Shown: one piece after another, positions 11,477 through 23,479 of the stretch
Numbering within the stretch: position 1 is the first letter of the stretch
Layout of the letters: each line of letters opens with the position of its first letter
From: Candidula unifasciata
Taxonomy: Eukaryota; Mollusca; Gastropoda; Stylommatophora; Geomitridae
DNA: 64,000 nt
Reading direction: 5' to 3'
Assembly: GCA_905116865.2 (NCBI GenBank)
Contig: CAJHNH020001569.1
Span: forward strand, 355,001-419,000
Position numbers and translations under genes: made by a program
The notes under the pieces: generated by a model
The model's input: only the letters and a program-made list of their open reading frames with translations
Databases searched by the model: none
What the model was told of the DNA's origin: nothing

Positions 11477-11760
11477 TGTTTTTTTTTTTTAATATACATC
11501 TTCGTCCCTTTCTTTCCTTCTTTTTTTTTTTTCTCCATTGTGTGTTTCCCTCTGCTTTCCTTCCCTCTTTTTTCGGACGTCTTTCATTTCTTCAATTTTC
11601 CACCATTACTTTCATCTACACCTTCTTTCTTACTACTTTTCTTCCTTTTCTTTGCCTCTTTCTTCTCTGTTTCATGTCTGTTTTCTCTCCTCGTTTTCCC
11701 CATTTACCTCTTCAATTTTCTCTTTCCTGCTACATTTCCCTTATTCATTTACTTCAAGCG
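11440..11760. repeat. (GT)n and pyrimidine-rich tract
   Basis: (GT)n at 11441-11460, T-runs to about 11535, then 200 bp of C/T-rich sequence. It accounts for the Phe/Ser/Cys-rich ORFs in this region. Confidence 0.9.
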
Positions 11761-11763
11761 ACT

Positions 11764-13040
11764 TATACACATATCAAGCGATCTGTCCATTTATCAGTTG
11801 TCATTGTTGTATGTTATACGTTTGTACATTTTTATGTTATCTGTTCGTTTGAAAATATACATTTATGTTTGTTCGTTTGCAAAATCCATGTTGACTGTTT
11901 GTTCCTATGTACATGTGCATACTGTACGTTTGTTCGTTAGTGGATATCCATGTTATCAGTTTGTTTGTTTGAATAAATCCGTGTTGTATGTTTGTTCGTT
12001 TGTACACATCCAGTAGTCTATTTTTTTTTTCGTTTCTACATATCCTTGGCTTCTGTTTGATCATTTCTATGTTGTCTGTGTGACAACCATGTTGTCTGTT
12101 TGTTAGTTTGTATGTATCCATGTTGTCTTTTTGTTCGTTTGTACATATTAATATTGTTTGTGCGCTCGTTTCTACATATCTATGAGGTCTGTTTGTTCGT
12201 CTGTACATACCCATATTGTCTGTTCGTTCGTTTGGACAAATCCACATTGTCTGTTCCTTAGTACATGTCTATGTTGTCCGTTTATTTGTCTATACATACC
12301 ACGTTGCCTCTTTGTTCGTTTTTACATATCCGTGTTGTTTGTTTGCTTGTTTGTTTGTTTGTATTTATCAATTTTCTCGGTTGGTTCGTTTGCACAACCA
12401 TATTGTCTGTCTGTTAGTTTGTACAAATCGCTCCGGTCTGTATGTTCGTGTGAACATATCTATGTTGTTAGTTTGTTTGTTTATATCCATGTTGTCTGTT
12501 TTATTTTATTGTACATATCCATGATATTTGTTTGTTCGTTTGTATACATCTATGCTGTTAGCTCTTTTGTACATATCTATGTTGCCTGCTTGTTCGTATG
12601 TATAAATCTTTGTTTTCTGTTGGTTAGTTGTACATATCTATGTTGTTTGTTCATCCGTGTGAACATATCCACATTGCCTGTTTGGACATATCCACATTGT
12701 CTGTTTATTAGTTTGGACATATCCACATTGTCTGTTTGTTAGTTTGGACATATCCACATTGTCTGTTTGTTAGTTTGGACATATCCACATTGTCTGTTTG
12801 TTAGTTTGGACATATCCACATTGTCTGTTTGTTAGTTTGGACATATCCACATTGTCTGTTTGTTAGTTTGGACATATCCACATTGTCTGTTTGTTAGTTT
12901 GGACATATCCCTGTTGTCTCTTTTCTGTTCTATATATCTATGTTGTCTGTTTGTCAGTGTGTACAAATAAACGTTGTCTGTTTATCAATTTGCACATGAC
13001 CACGCTGTCTGTTTGTTATTCTGTACGGAGTAATATTGTA
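11764..13040. repeat. about 31-bp minisatellite with decayed edges
   Basis: The unit is roughly tgtttgttagtttggacata + tccacattgtc. From 12672 to 12905 the copies are almost identical with a 31-bp period. On both sides, out to about 11764 and 13040, the same motif (tttgttcgtttgtacatatc, catgttgtctg) recurs with many substitutions and length changes. All ORFs here are translations of the repeat. Confidence 0.92.
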
Positions 13041-13179
13041 TGTTTGCAATTCACTCCTTCCCTCCCCGGGTCAATCGTAAATTGATTCATTCATTCAAAT
13101 ATGCATATATTTTTTCATTCATGCGTGCATCCATACATTCGTGCACCCACACTTCCGATTACGAATCTTGGGACATGTA

Positions 13180-13182
13180 CAA

Positions 13183-13227
<45 letters not shown>

Positions 13228-13237
13228 CATGCACACA

Positions 13238-13284
<47 letters not shown>

Positions 13285-13290
13285 CAACAG
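13180..13290. repeat. (CA)n followed by (GA)n
   Basis: About 22 CA steps, a short spacer, then about 22 GA steps. 13291-14019 is AT-rich with nothing I recognise. Confidence 0.95.
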
Positions 13291-14019
13291 AGAAAGACTT
13301 TTTTTCATACAGATCTGCAAGCGACAAATGACTTGTTTATCTGGCATTTAAAATTAACAATGTGCAAGCATTAAGAAAACTTCCAGTGAAAGCTTCCTGA
13401 TTTCCACTGTCGAAAAAAACAACTCAGTTTGAAGACATAAGGATACATTTCCGTTCTGCTTGCGAATGTCTGTGTATAGATGATATGTATATTGCTATGA
13501 TCTGCTGCACTTTCTTCTCCTTCTACATTTTAATAGTTTATATTTATGTTTTATGCTTCCTAACGTCGTTGGGAAAATTAACAATAAGTTGACAATTTTA
13601 GGAAATTTCGTGAAAAATAATTATTTTTAAGTGGAGTGGAAATTATTGCTCAATTCTCTGCTTGTGGATTGTGGAAATAAGAAGGTGGGCATTATAATTC
13701 GTCTGAGATTTTGATGTTTTCAAACATTGCTTGGTTGATGTGATGAAATTATTTTATTGTTACTATATTTTTCTTTTAGGTTTTTACTGTCTTTGCGACG
13801 GCGTCGCTAACCTATGGCACGCATGCCGAGTGGGGCCATTTGAAGGATTTTCAGTGGAACGCTGAGTGATTTGGAATGCTGTTGTAATTTCATAAAATAG
13901 AGAACTATTTGTAATTATATAGAAGCCTTAGAAAGTCTTTTAAACGTATTCGTTTTTTGTTTTTCTTTTACAAACAATCCCATGGACAGACATCATAACG
14001 AGCGTCACACTCGGTGGAC

Positions 14020-14330
14020 TCTCTTACATCCCGTATAGATTCTAAGGCCCCATCGTGGGGGTGGGGGGAGAGGGGGCGGAGGATAGAGACTCAAGGCCCC
14101 CCCCTCCTCCACCTAAAATGAGTATATCGTAGAAAACGACTGACTAGAGGTGTGTCCTTCTAAGTTGGAGTATATCTGTCTGAATGGCCAGGAACCAATA
14201 GTCTGCACACAAATAAGCAAGATCTGTCTAACGAATAACTCAAGTTCGGGAACAAGACTAAATTGCAGAATTTTCTGCCGGAGCTTACAGCCCGCGAAAG
14301 TTGAAGAAACAAGACACCCCATGAAACATA
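14020..14330 (+). mobile_element. SINE-J copy
   Basis: Shared blocks: gactagaggtgtgtccttct, ggaaccaatagtctgcacac, aagatctgtc, ttcgggaacaagactaaatt, ttttctgccggagcttacag. Related copies are at 16520, 35027, 38120 and, inverted, 55580. The 3' part ends in cgaaagttgaagaaacaag, a weak (GAA) tail. Confidence 0.75.
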
Positions 14331-14384
14331 TGGAAAATATGTTACATTCGCGGAATCGCAGTTCATATTCATCTTCTTTAGCAT

Positions 14385-14625
14385 TCCGAGCCCATGAGGT
14401 TCATTGCTGCAGATATCACCATCCTCGATTCATCTCTCTGGTTGGCTTTCTCTTTCCAGTTGGTAACACAAAGTGTTTGCAGGCGGTCTGTCTTCTTCGT
14501 CTTCTTGGTCTCCCTCGTGGTCTACGACCATTCATCTTCCTGATGTATAGTTTTTACTTCTCTGTCATCTGACATTCTTTCAATATGCCCCAACCATTTC
14601 AGTCTTTTAGCTCTCATGATGTCAG
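14385..14625 (-). pseudogene. LINE reverse transcriptase C-terminal tail, decayed
   Basis: The minus strand contains GRRPRGRPRR... and NWKEKANQ-like and gatatctgcagcaatgaacc segments. It is related to the plus-strand tail at 24496 (RPRGKPRRQRRDNI, KEKANQKDEWRRVISAAKIL). Frames are broken. Confidence 0.65.
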
Positions 14626-14803
14626 TGATCAGTGGTGATTTAAACAGATTATGAATTTCGTTGTTGCTTTCTCATTCTCCAAAGATTTATCGTAAGACTG
14701 TTTCCGAAAACCTGAAATAAGGCTTCATCTGTTTTAGTTGTGCTCCGAGTTTCAGAGCCATTTCAATTTCATTTCATTCCAGCGCAGTTCAATGTTGTTG
14801 TGT

Positions 14804-14862
14804 TTTTTTTTTTTTTAGTTTGAGCTTTTGGTAGTTAACAAGACATTATGAAACATAGTGCT

Positions 14863-14895
<33 letters not shown>
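14804..14895. repeat. poly-T runs
   Basis: T-runs at 14803-14816 and about 14865-14895, possibly tails of inverted retroelements. 14949 begins TTAACTCTTT, like a MITE end. Confidence 0.8.
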
Positions 14896-14896
<1 letters not shown>

Positions 14897-15092
14897 TTGT
14901 TTAGTTAGAACAAATTATATCAATGTTCAATAGCTGTTGGTTCAGGCGGTTAACTCTTTCTCTACTGAGCAATTTACCACGCTTTGCTGGTTACTCTTTA
15001 CATGATATGCTCCTTTTTCCTCAAATAATTAGTAAATTAACCCATTCTACTCCAGTGTCAACAGTAACTTGTTACTCCTATAGTGTTATTAT

Positions 15093-15188
15093 TTAAACCC
15101 TTCAGACCCAGGCATGTCCTACGTTAAACAGGTAATGATGAGATTATACATAATTTAGTTAATGTCTACCTGGGACTAAATGAGTTAA
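15093..15188. mobile_element. piggyBac-like MITE, 96 bp
   Basis: TTAA at both ends. Terminal inverted repeats are TTAAACCCTTCAGACCCAGG and, on the other strand, TTAACTCATTTAGTCCCAGG (15 of 20 identical). It is too short to code. The TTAA target and the TTAACYC ends suggest piggyBac-type mobilisation. A longer relative is at 46415. 15189-15483 has nothing recognisable. Confidence 0.6.
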
Positions 15189-15508
15189 CAAGCAGTTTGT
15201 GTTGGCACCTCTAGCAGCCATCTTATGCATTTAATGCGTGTGTGAGCTAGTGGATTTTTCCAGGACTGCTGTATATCTGAATTTTTACGTGTAACAGTGA
15301 TATACATTTTATGTAGTTTTCCCGCAAAGGAACCTAACAATTACGGGATGGCCATTTTGCCGTGAAACTAGAACCGCGAATGATATATGATAACTGGATA
15401 TTTTTACATATGACAAAGGGAAATACTTTTTGAGAGATAACTGGTGCGATAAGTGTAAAGGTACGCATATTCGGTTATGGAGACGCTAACGCTTTTAAAA
15501 AAAAAAAA

Positions 15509-15770
15509 GTAAAGGACCCTTTTCCACGCCATCAGGCGTATAGGGCATATAGGGCTAGACCTATATTTTTTAGACCAATTGGAACAAGATGAGTGATGTG
15601 GTCAGCATCACGCCTGCCACCTTTACTTTCCTGGGACTGCACCCGGTACCCACTTAGGGCTGGGTCGACCTGGGAGCCAAGGTCATTTTTGAAAAAAAGT
15701 CCGGCTCCGCCAGGGAGCGAACCCACGACCATCCGATCCGCAACGAGCGTCTAGCCGCTCGGCCGCGGCG
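15509..15770 (-). mobile_element. SINE-A, full length with target duplication
   Basis: The best reference copy, 262 bp. It is flanked by a perfect 13-bp duplication cgctaacgctttt at 15484-15496 and 15776-15788. On its own strand it starts with the tRNA-like head gccgcggccgagcggctaga, has the B box gggttcgctccc, and ends in cctttact followed by a T-run then A's. The duplication shows insertion by target-primed reverse transcription. Confidence 0.93.
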
Positions 15771-15842
15771 ACTACCGCTAACGCTTTTGCAATGCTTTAT
15801 ATTAGAATTTACATTTTATATTGTATTGTATTATCTACAATC

Positions 15843-15862
15843 TTTTTTTTTTTTTTTTTTTG
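15843..15862. repeat. poly-T run
   Basis: T-run of about 19. Confidence 0.9.
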
Positions 15863-16011
15863 GTTCCTTATTCTTATGCGCGCCCATTAATAGATTTGGA
15901 TTGACCTGCCATGTACATCAGGGGAACTTCCTGTTTGTGACCTATTGCAATTAGATGCACAGCGCACGTTGATCACTGAAAAGAAAAGAATTCTCTGATA
16001 ATTTATTCTTC

Positions 16012-16013
16012 GT

Positions 16014-16088
<75 letters not shown>

Positions 16089-16122
16089 AGAGAGAGAAAG
16101 AGAGAGAGAGAGGGGGGGGGGA
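16012..16122. repeat. (GT)n, (GA)n, G-run
   Basis: About 33 GT steps, then GA steps and a G-run at 16112-16121. It explains the Cys/Val and Thr/His ORFs in this stretch. Confidence 0.95.
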
Positions 16123-16519
16123 GAGACCCTTTGGAAAAATGAGGAATTTCTTGGAATAGTCGATTTATCAATTGATTGCCTGCAGTCTAAATCACAACAG
16201 TTTCCGGGCAGATCCATATGAGTCCACTTCCGTTTCCGGTGTTCAAGTGTGAACATACACACTGCTGCCGTGCCTTATTGGCTGTAACAGAGGCGTTTCT
16301 TTCACCCACGATAGGTCTGGTATTGTTTATTGTGAGCAACAACTCCCACTGACAATTTTCTCAGATGTTTTATCCATTGTAACTCTCCGGCTGAATCAAT
16401 CAGGCAACCTCCTCGTGAGGGTTTTTGTGCTCCATTTTGGAGAATAGAGGCCCATACCTACCCCCATCTACCTTTTTTTTTTTTTTTGTACATGTTGTAG
16501 CAGGTGACTAGGGAGGAGT

Positions 16520-16695
16520 GTTTCATTCAAGTCGGTGTATGTTTGCTTACAAATAAGTCATATCAATGGATGTGCACACAAAGCTCACTTTCTGGATCAA
16601 GACCATCGTCCAGGAGTGGACGAACAATCAGAATTTTTCCACCGGATTTTACAGCAGGTGAAGAAGCAACAGACAATGCAAGCGACAGGTTCCAT
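16520..16695 (+). repeat. SINE-J fragment
   Basis: acaaataagtcatatcaatg, gatcaagaccatcgtccagg and ccaccggattttacagcagg parallel the copies at 14020 and 35027. Confidence 0.6.
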
Positions 16696-16770
16696 TTCCG
16701 GTGTTGTATCTATAGCCTTAGAGTTTCATGTTGTTTAGTATGTCCTCCTATACCTTGTTTATTTGTCATG

Positions 16771-16900
16771 CCAGTCTCAAGCGTCCGCGGCTGTTTATTA
16801 CTGCATGTTACATACATATAATGGAAACGACCAGTCTCAAGCGTCCGCGGCTGTTTATTCCTGTATGTTACATACATATAATGGAAACGACCAGTCATTA
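16771..16900. repeat. 60-bp direct duplication
   Basis: Two units start at 16771 and 16831 with ccagtctcaagcgtccgcgg and differ at only a few bases. A third start (ccagtcatta, 16891) breaks off. 16901-17700 has no recognisable gene; T-run at 17477-17493. Confidence 0.93.
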
Positions 16901-17701
16901 CACTTATCTAAATATTCACACACTAGACACCGCATTTACGGTCTGAACGTGATATGAGCTTATATGGTTTGTTTTTTTGACATATCCCTGACTGATTAAA
17001 ATTTCTGGAATATATGGTGCTGTTGCAGTGATACCACATTATTTTTTTTCTTTACAGACATGGCATTTAGTATTTTTCTAAAGCAGGTATATCTAGTACT
17101 TTTTTACCACCAACATAGCACTTGGTATTGCATTACTGTCCATATAATATTTACTACGGCTTGACCATACTTATAGCATGTAATATCACGTTACTGCCTG
17201 CGAAAACATTTAGTGGAACAACACAATTTTTGCATCTACTTTAAAAAAAAAAGCACACTCGTTCTTCTGCAAAGTTTACGCCACAATCAGCGAGAAACCT
17301 TGATTTCAGACTAGCCCACGCCCACAGATTTCTCTTGGTAACATAAACCGATCTCTTAGACAGAATCTCACAATAAACTGCTGATCTCATCGCAACTCTA
17401 ATTTACATTGTCTGGTCCACGATTTTAACAAGGTATTCTTTATTCACCTTCCTCTTTTTTGGCAACTCTGTGAGCTTTTTTTTTTTTTTTTTTACCAGTC
17501 TACCTACCGGAATATGCACTTGCAGACATCGGGAATTTATATAGAGTGAGTGGAGCTGGCAGTGGGTGGGACAAAAGTACATCACACCCCTACTTCACAT
17601 TAGCTGATTTCTGTCTTTTTCTCTATCTGCTATCTGATTATCTGTTTATGTTTGTCCATACAATTTATGTTTTGCAATTTGACTACTACCTACCTGACTG
17701 T

Positions 17702-17930
17702 TTATATACTTACTACAATACATACATACATCCCGACAAACAACCTTGCATACACACATCACATATATACATACATCATTACTTATATACTTACTACAAT
17801 ACATACATACATCCCGACATACAATCTTGCATACACACATCACATATATACATACATCATTACATACATACATAAATACACACACACACAGACGCACGCA
17901 CAGAGAGACAGACAGGCAGACAGAAATAGC
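17702..17930. repeat. 81-bp duplication and (CATA)/(CA) tract
   Basis: ttatatacttactacaatac starts at 17702 and again 81 bp later, followed by catacatacatcccgacaw in each. It runs into CATA, CA and CAGA steps to 17925. Confidence 0.9.
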
Positions 17931-17972
17931 TGACACAGCTGGCTAGGAACTTTCGATGGATAAATTTAAGCC

Positions 17973-18160
17973 CTGACTGACTGACTTTCTACCCCACTAG
18001 GACATCACACAAGCGATAAACACCCGATGACACAAAGTGCCACCATGTGGATGAGGATCACTGTGGAGAGGTCCTAGAAACCGCGTTCAGACAATTGGCC
18101 ATATTGACGGCCTGCCTATATTGCGGCCCCTGGAAAAAGCCAGAGTGGGGCTAAATTACG
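17973..18160 (+). mobile_element. repeat family C copy
   Basis: Starts ctgactgactttctacccca, then ctaggacatcacacaagcga and taaacacccgatgacac, and ends near gccagagtggggc. Six copies occur in this window (also 20670, 33000, 33180; inverted 24156, 61845). The class is not clear: no tRNA boxes were noticed and no coding frame is visible. Confidence 0.75.
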
Positions 18161-19500
18161 TCTTAAAAAGGATGTCAGGGTAATAGTATGTACCAATAAT
18201 AATTAAAGCCCTCCAGACTGATACCTAAAGGTTTACCATACCAAATCGAGATTTACAAATCTCAATCTTGACATAGCAGATCCCGTTCAACCTGCAAAGA
18301 AGTTCTAACTAGGGCACCCATACCAGTTACACCAGCCAGGGGCAACCCTCAGCCTTATGTGTCTAGAAACCCGGGACTCCTTGCTCAGATAATTGTTCTG
18401 ATTCGAGGGACGTAGTCAAATTGTGTAGACGGGTTAGGGCCCTTCAAAGCGCCAGAATTATGACCACGAGGTTAATGGTTTTCATAATCCAGACTACGCA
18501 GCTTCAGACATCAGACTACGGCAACCATCAGTGGATGAGCACTTGTGTTGGTCATTTAGACTTGTATCCATCAATCAACTATATCGATGAAATTACCAAA
18601 GGGGAAATAACTTTCTGGGGCGAGTCTCATCTGGAGGATTTTTAATTCAAGACGTATGTGGCACTAATAGCTCAGTGTTGGAATGAATATGCTGTTTATA
18701 ATATCTAAAAACGTTTTATTATTCGACTAAATAAAGACACATTATATACAAATAATAAAATTACTCGTAAGAAGAATTTAGCTACAAAGAAAAAGAAAAA
18801 TTAAAAAATACACACACACACACAAAGAAACGTGAATAGAAGGAATGTCTGAGGTAAGAACGAATCAAGAACGCCTTTATTATTGTGCACCAGGGAATAA
18901 ATAGGTTCTGCTCCGCTTTATTATTTCATACCTACCCTCGTCGTTTATACAGTCTTCCACGGAGAGATTCGCCAAACAATGGTTAAGCAATTTCTCCACC
19001 ATTTCGGGACTACAGTATTTAATCAATGGCTAGACCATAATGTCAGTAATATACATCCCATTTCAGGACCAACGTTTACTTCCCTTCGCCCACGTGACGA
19101 GGACGGATCAATAGACTGGTAAACTTGTTATTTCCGCCAAGTACTGTGCGTCTGTTTCTGTTACTGTTACTTGGGTTCCAGGGACAAAATCGAACACAAT
19201 AAAAGGTGGCCCCAGAGAGGGGGTGGAGTGAGGGGGGAAGGGGTGTACTCACAATGCATAATGTGAATACTAACCAGTCCCACTGTTTTCAAAAGGTGTG
19301 TGTCGTTTTCACATTTTCTGGCCGATATGTTGTTTTCATACATAAGTCAATTCTGCTTCATTTAATTGATAATAATATTAATAATAATAATAATAATAAA
19401 ATATTTAATAATTGTCAAATCATGTTATTTTTTTATAAGATATAATTGTATTTCAGCTTAATGGATACCAGTATCCGATACAATCACACTACCACCCTAG
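18161..19500. other. no gene recognised
   Basis: AT-rich DNA with short CA and (AAT)n runs (18808-18825, 19375-19400). The 74-codon ORF at 18421 has no visible family. Confidence 0.5.
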
Positions 19501-19502
19501 AG

Positions 19503-19695
19503 CAGCGTAGTCAAGTGGCTAGACACCCGCATACCGTCCCGAAGATCTTGAGTTCGAATTCTCCAAAAGTCTATCATTTTTGTTTTGTTGTTGACTTTGT
19601 CTTCCAGATGGACCCAGTCTAAAACAGACACCAGATAATGGCACTGATGTATGACTCCTGACTTTCACTTGTTCGGACCGCTCAAGGATGCTTTG
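19503..19695 (+). repeat. tRNA-like head of another SINE
   Basis: gcgtagtcaagtggctagac (A-box-like) and tcttgagttcgaattc (B-box-like) start a short non-coding repeat just before SINE-B. There is only one copy here, so the assignment is tentative. Confidence 0.5.
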
Positions 19696-19698
19696 TGA

Positions 19699-19938
19699 GG
19701 GGCTGCTTGGTCTCGAGGCATGGTGTCCGCCTCGAGTGCCAGAGGTTCCAGGTTTAAGCCCCGGTGAAGGCTGGGTTTTGTTTTTCACGTGGACTTTAGT
19801 CATTTCTTCTGGTCTCTGGGTAGTAAGACCGGACACCCGTGTGTATTGTTGGGCAGGCAAAATAATCCATTGGCAGTTGGAAATAGAAAAGGGTAGCATA
19901 TCCGCGCTACCCAGGCAAAGTTTAGAGTTAAAAATCAA
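19699..19938 (+). mobile_element. SINE-B copy
   Basis: Head ggggctgcttggtctcgagg, then tcgagtgccagaggttccag and a body including cattggcagttggaaatag and gctacccaggcaaagttta. Near full length. 19939-20669 holds nothing beyond T and A runs around 20485-20525. Confidence 0.8.
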
Positions 19939-20669
19939 CCCAAAGTATGTCAGGTTCCTCATCTGTGCAATGGAGTTTGTGTACTGCGCTAAGAAACTTC
20001 AGACTCAGGCTTGAGTTTGAAGAAAGACTGAGCACTCATTGGTTACACCCATGTGTCATGATGTTGATCTGTTGAAAAAACATAAACAAAGGATGCTTTG
20101 CGAGTTCGCCTATTTGCCTCAGACTTGGACGAGCGACATGCGGTCCAACGTGGCTTAACGGCCAACCGAACACCTTTCATTTAGAAGAAATGTGTAAGCT
20201 TGTTGACCTGTGGGCAACGTGCATTGATAAGGATGAGTACTGATCAATACATTATCTGTGTGTTTAATTGATAAGGAGGGAGATTATATAGAAACATGTT
20301 GTGTGTAGTGAAACCCTAGCTTCATGTAAATCATTTGTAAGTTGAAAAGGGTAGATAATTTTTCACTCTTTTTTCCCTCAGTTAGTTGACCCTGGTCAAC
20401 CTGTAATTTAAGGTTAAAATTAGGATGTTTGATGTTGCAGACTGTTGACAGCTTCGGCTAGCTAGCAGCAGGTTAAACGTGGTTTTTTTATTTATTTTTT
20501 TTTTTAGTTAAAAAAAAAAAAAGAATTGGAATTGGAACTTTGACGCTGCCTTGATAAGGGCCTAATCCTGATAAAGACTACGCCGGCCGTTTCTGTATCG
20601 TCTTGTCCTCTGGCTGCTTCCCACCGGCTGTAGCTGGGAAAAGGTGTTTTTGCTTTGATCGGGTTCATC

Positions 20670-20850
20670 CTGGCTGACTTTTTACCCCACTAGGACATCA
20701 CACAAGCGATAAACACCCGATGATACAAACTGCCACCATTCGGGTGAGGATCACCCGTGGAGAGGTCCCGAACCCCCCCCCCCCCGTTCAAGATTTGGGT
20801 TATATTAGGGCCCCCCAGCAGCAGCCAGGGTGTGGCTTCAAAATAAGGAA
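20670..20850 (+). mobile_element. repeat family C copy
   Basis: gactttttaccccactagga, caagcgataaacacccgatg and a C-run at 20774-20786, ending gccagggtgtggcttc. Diverged 3' half. Confidence 0.75.
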
Positions 20851-21289
20851 AAATGTGTTCCTCATGGGGACGGAGATTTTACATTTCATCGTGGCTGTCG
20901 TCTGTCTACCTCTACTTCCGAGTCACTGGCTAGGTCCGTGGCTTCGATTTCACCTCCTGATTGGTCTGCTTTTCCCGTGGCTTGCTGGATTTTATTTATT
21001 TTTTTTTTTTTTTCATATTTCGTCCAGGTCTTGGCTTCTATCTTCTTCACTGTGACATTGCAGTTTTCTTATTTGTGACTCTCCCTTGAACAGGATCTTC
21101 TGGGGTCTGTGAATTGTACAGGGCGTTGAGGAAGCGAGAACGTCTCAGGGAAACATAGTACGAGAGAGGCCCCTGACGCAGGACTGGATTCCTTCCATGA
21201 TACTGGTGTCTAGTTAGTTGTGTTCTTAGTATGCTTCCATAGCGAGGCGCACACAAGGTGACAGGTTCGATTCCTGGCGCGGTAACTAC

Positions 21290-21370
21290 AGCTTTCGATT
21301 TTTATGTTGTCTGGTGTGTCCTTCTATCATTCTACTTTTTTCTAAGAGTGCCGATCAATGCATTATCCCC
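21290..21370. repeat. inverted partner of 23060-23165
   Basis: ctttcgatttttatgttgtc, tggtgtgtccttctatcatt and gtgccgatcaatgcat recur inverted near 23070-23160. The family is unknown. 20851-21289 and 21371-21835 hold no recognised gene. Confidence 0.6.
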
Positions 21371-21821
21371 ATGTTTATAATAAAAAATTATACTGAAGGC
21401 ACTGCATGGGACAACGCGGAATGAAGACTCGGCTGCAAGCCATATGTGTCATGTTAAAGCGCACCATGATGATGATGAATAATAGTGAAAATGGTGATAA
21501 AGTGTTGAAAGATCGATTTTGCACTACTTCGTCACAAAAATATTCATGCGCGATGTGACCAAATGGCGCAATCTACCGTCTACCTAAATATTTTTTGAGT
21601 TCCGACACTGAAGAATAAATACAATAGAAAGCTATTCAAATTGCCTTATTTCTTAATGAGCTTAGAACTGTATACAACCACTGTGTTCCAGATTTGTCAT
21701 CACCGTGACAAGTTTTTGCTTCAGCGAAATATAATAAACTGAACACATGGAACTAAATAGTAGAACATTCCTACTTGTCGTTATGATGAAGCGTATATTC
21801 CAAGTCCACACATATGCAGCA

Positions 21822-21825
<4 letters not shown>

Positions 21826-21897
<72 letters not shown>

Positions 21898-22070
21898 TAT
21901 AGCATTTTAAAATGTAACATATAACATATAAAGCATATGTAGCAAGTGTATCATACAGCATATACAGTATATGATATATAAAGCGTGTGTAGCATATATA
22001 TCGTATAGAATGTAGCATATATAATGTGCAGCATACAGCACATATAGCGCAAAGCATATGTAGTATATAA
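21826..22070. repeat. (AT)n and AT-rich degenerate repeat
   Basis: About 33 AT steps (21830-21900), then imperfect gcatatgtagcatat-type steps. It explains the Tyr/Ile ORF on the minus strand. Confidence 0.95.
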
Positions 22071-22424
22071 CATGTCGCAAGCTATTTCTTGTATTTATTT
22101 ATTGTTTGTGGCTTTGCTATACGATTAATACGCACAACAGTTTGCAACGAATTCACCTCTCAGACCATTGTCGAAATCAACATAAAGTTGTCTGCAGTTA
22201 ATTTGGCTGCTGCGTAATCAAACCTGAGATGTTAGAACTATGAAACTGCTTATAACCCCTGTGATACTGATGCCGTGCCGACGACTAGCAAGGCAGCTAT
22301 GCCAGTGAAACTACTCTTTCATGAACTTTCGCTTTGCTGAAAAATGAAAGTGACATATTTCCGTCTTGCTCTCCGAGTTCATGCTGCTTCTGTTAAGAAC
22401 AACAGACTACGGTCCTTCCTAGCA

Positions 22425-22560
22425 CCCCCCGCCCCACCCCACCCCCTTTTTTCCTAACTGGATCCAGAATGCATTTCGCGGATGCATAAACTACTGCCTG
22501 GGGCCTAAAAGTCTGCAACACCCCCCCTCCCCCCCCCCCCCCCCCCCCACACACACACCA
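22425..22560. repeat. poly-C runs
   Basis: C-rich at 22426-22446 and a run of over 20 C at 22527-22548, then (CA)n. 22071-22424 holds nothing recognised. Confidence 0.9.
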
Positions 22561-22774
22561 CAAATGTAATTTCTTTTAATGTATTTTAAATTTGTGTTTT
22601 CATAAATTTTCTAATTTTGTTAATATTAATTTTGTATATTATCTCAGGTCAGTATTTATCCTAACTTGTCTATTTCAATTGAATACAATAATCAGCTTCG
22701 TATCCTGCAAAATCAATGATTATGTATTTCGACAACAAGAAAACAATGTTTTTAGTTGCAGCTTAGAAACTTTT

Positions 22775-23050
22775 AGCACGCTGTGTTGTTGTTACAGCTA
22801 GGCTGCGATATTTGCCAATTTCGTCCCAACACATCCGCTTGCAGCACAACTCCTTAAATAGCCACGTTTTCATGATTTGCTTTTCGACTACATTTGCCAC
22901 ATCCTAATATGGGACTTGTTATTGTAAAGCCTCAGCCCTGGCTGTAGTTGGCCTTATGGAGACAACACTTGACCGATATAACCCTTGGCGAGGATACACT
23001 TTCACATGCCTGGGTTACACTACTGTTGCCAGTAAGCTTTATTTGGAATC
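22775..23050 (+). repeat. repeat family D copy
   Basis: The head gttacagctaggctgcgata, ttcgtcccaacacatccgct and the tail catgcctgggttacactact are shared with 24035-24365. The head alone is also seen at 39970, where it seeds the 53-bp array. Confidence 0.6.
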
Positions 23051-23059
23051 TATTTTAAT

Positions 23060-23165
23060 AAACAAACAGTCAATGTATTGATCGGCACTCACAGAATAAA
23101 GTAGAAAGATAGAAGGAACGAAGGACACACTAGACAACATACAAATCGAAAGCTATAGAATATAA
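23060..23165. repeat. dispersed repeat, inverted relative to 21290
   Basis: atcggcactcacagaataaa, acactagacaacatacaaat and cgaaagctata match the reverse complement of 21290-21370. No coding. Confidence 0.6.
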
Positions 23166-23258
23166 TTTAATTTATGTGATTGCAAACATATGGTTCATTA
23201 TGTATTTTAACTAACAATATTAACGACACTATAATTGAATTATCCATATCTATAAAAG

Positions 23259-23479
23259 TCGACTCTGTGGCTAAGTCGATGCGAACGCTTCGTAATGCCG
23301 GGATGCCGGGTTCGATCCCAGCTGCGAGCAATGCGCCTTGCGTTGGTTTCGACAGTGGTATCAAGAAAGCCGAACGTCCAGAAGGCAATGACAAACTACT
23401 GGACATAAATTTGCCTAGAAAAACCACACAGGTTTGGGGTTGGTTCTGCGACGTCCTGTAAAGGATACACAACTAACCT
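23259..23479 (+). mobile_element. SINE-E with perfect target duplication
   Basis: 221 bp with A-box-like tgtggctaagtcgatgcg, B box gggttcgatccc, a body with cgacagtggtatcaagaaag and aaaaaccacacaggtttggg, and the end acaactaacct. It is flanked by atatctataaaag at 23246-23258 and 23480-23492. A second copy is at 24768. The 93-codon ORF on it is not a gene. Confidence 0.92.

Noticed and set aside
11012..12016. 334-codon ORF on plus
   Set aside because: It runs through an inverted SINE-B, a SINE-I and a pyrimidine-rich and minisatellite tract. The protein is low-complexity Phe/Ser/Cys with no domain.
13040..13374. His/Thr- and Arg/Glu-rich ORFs
   Set aside because: (CA)n and (GA)n microsatellites read in several frames.
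21662..22057. 131-codon Tyr/Ile-rich minus ORF
   Set aside because: Spans the (AT)n run and an AT-rich degenerate repeat; no domain.
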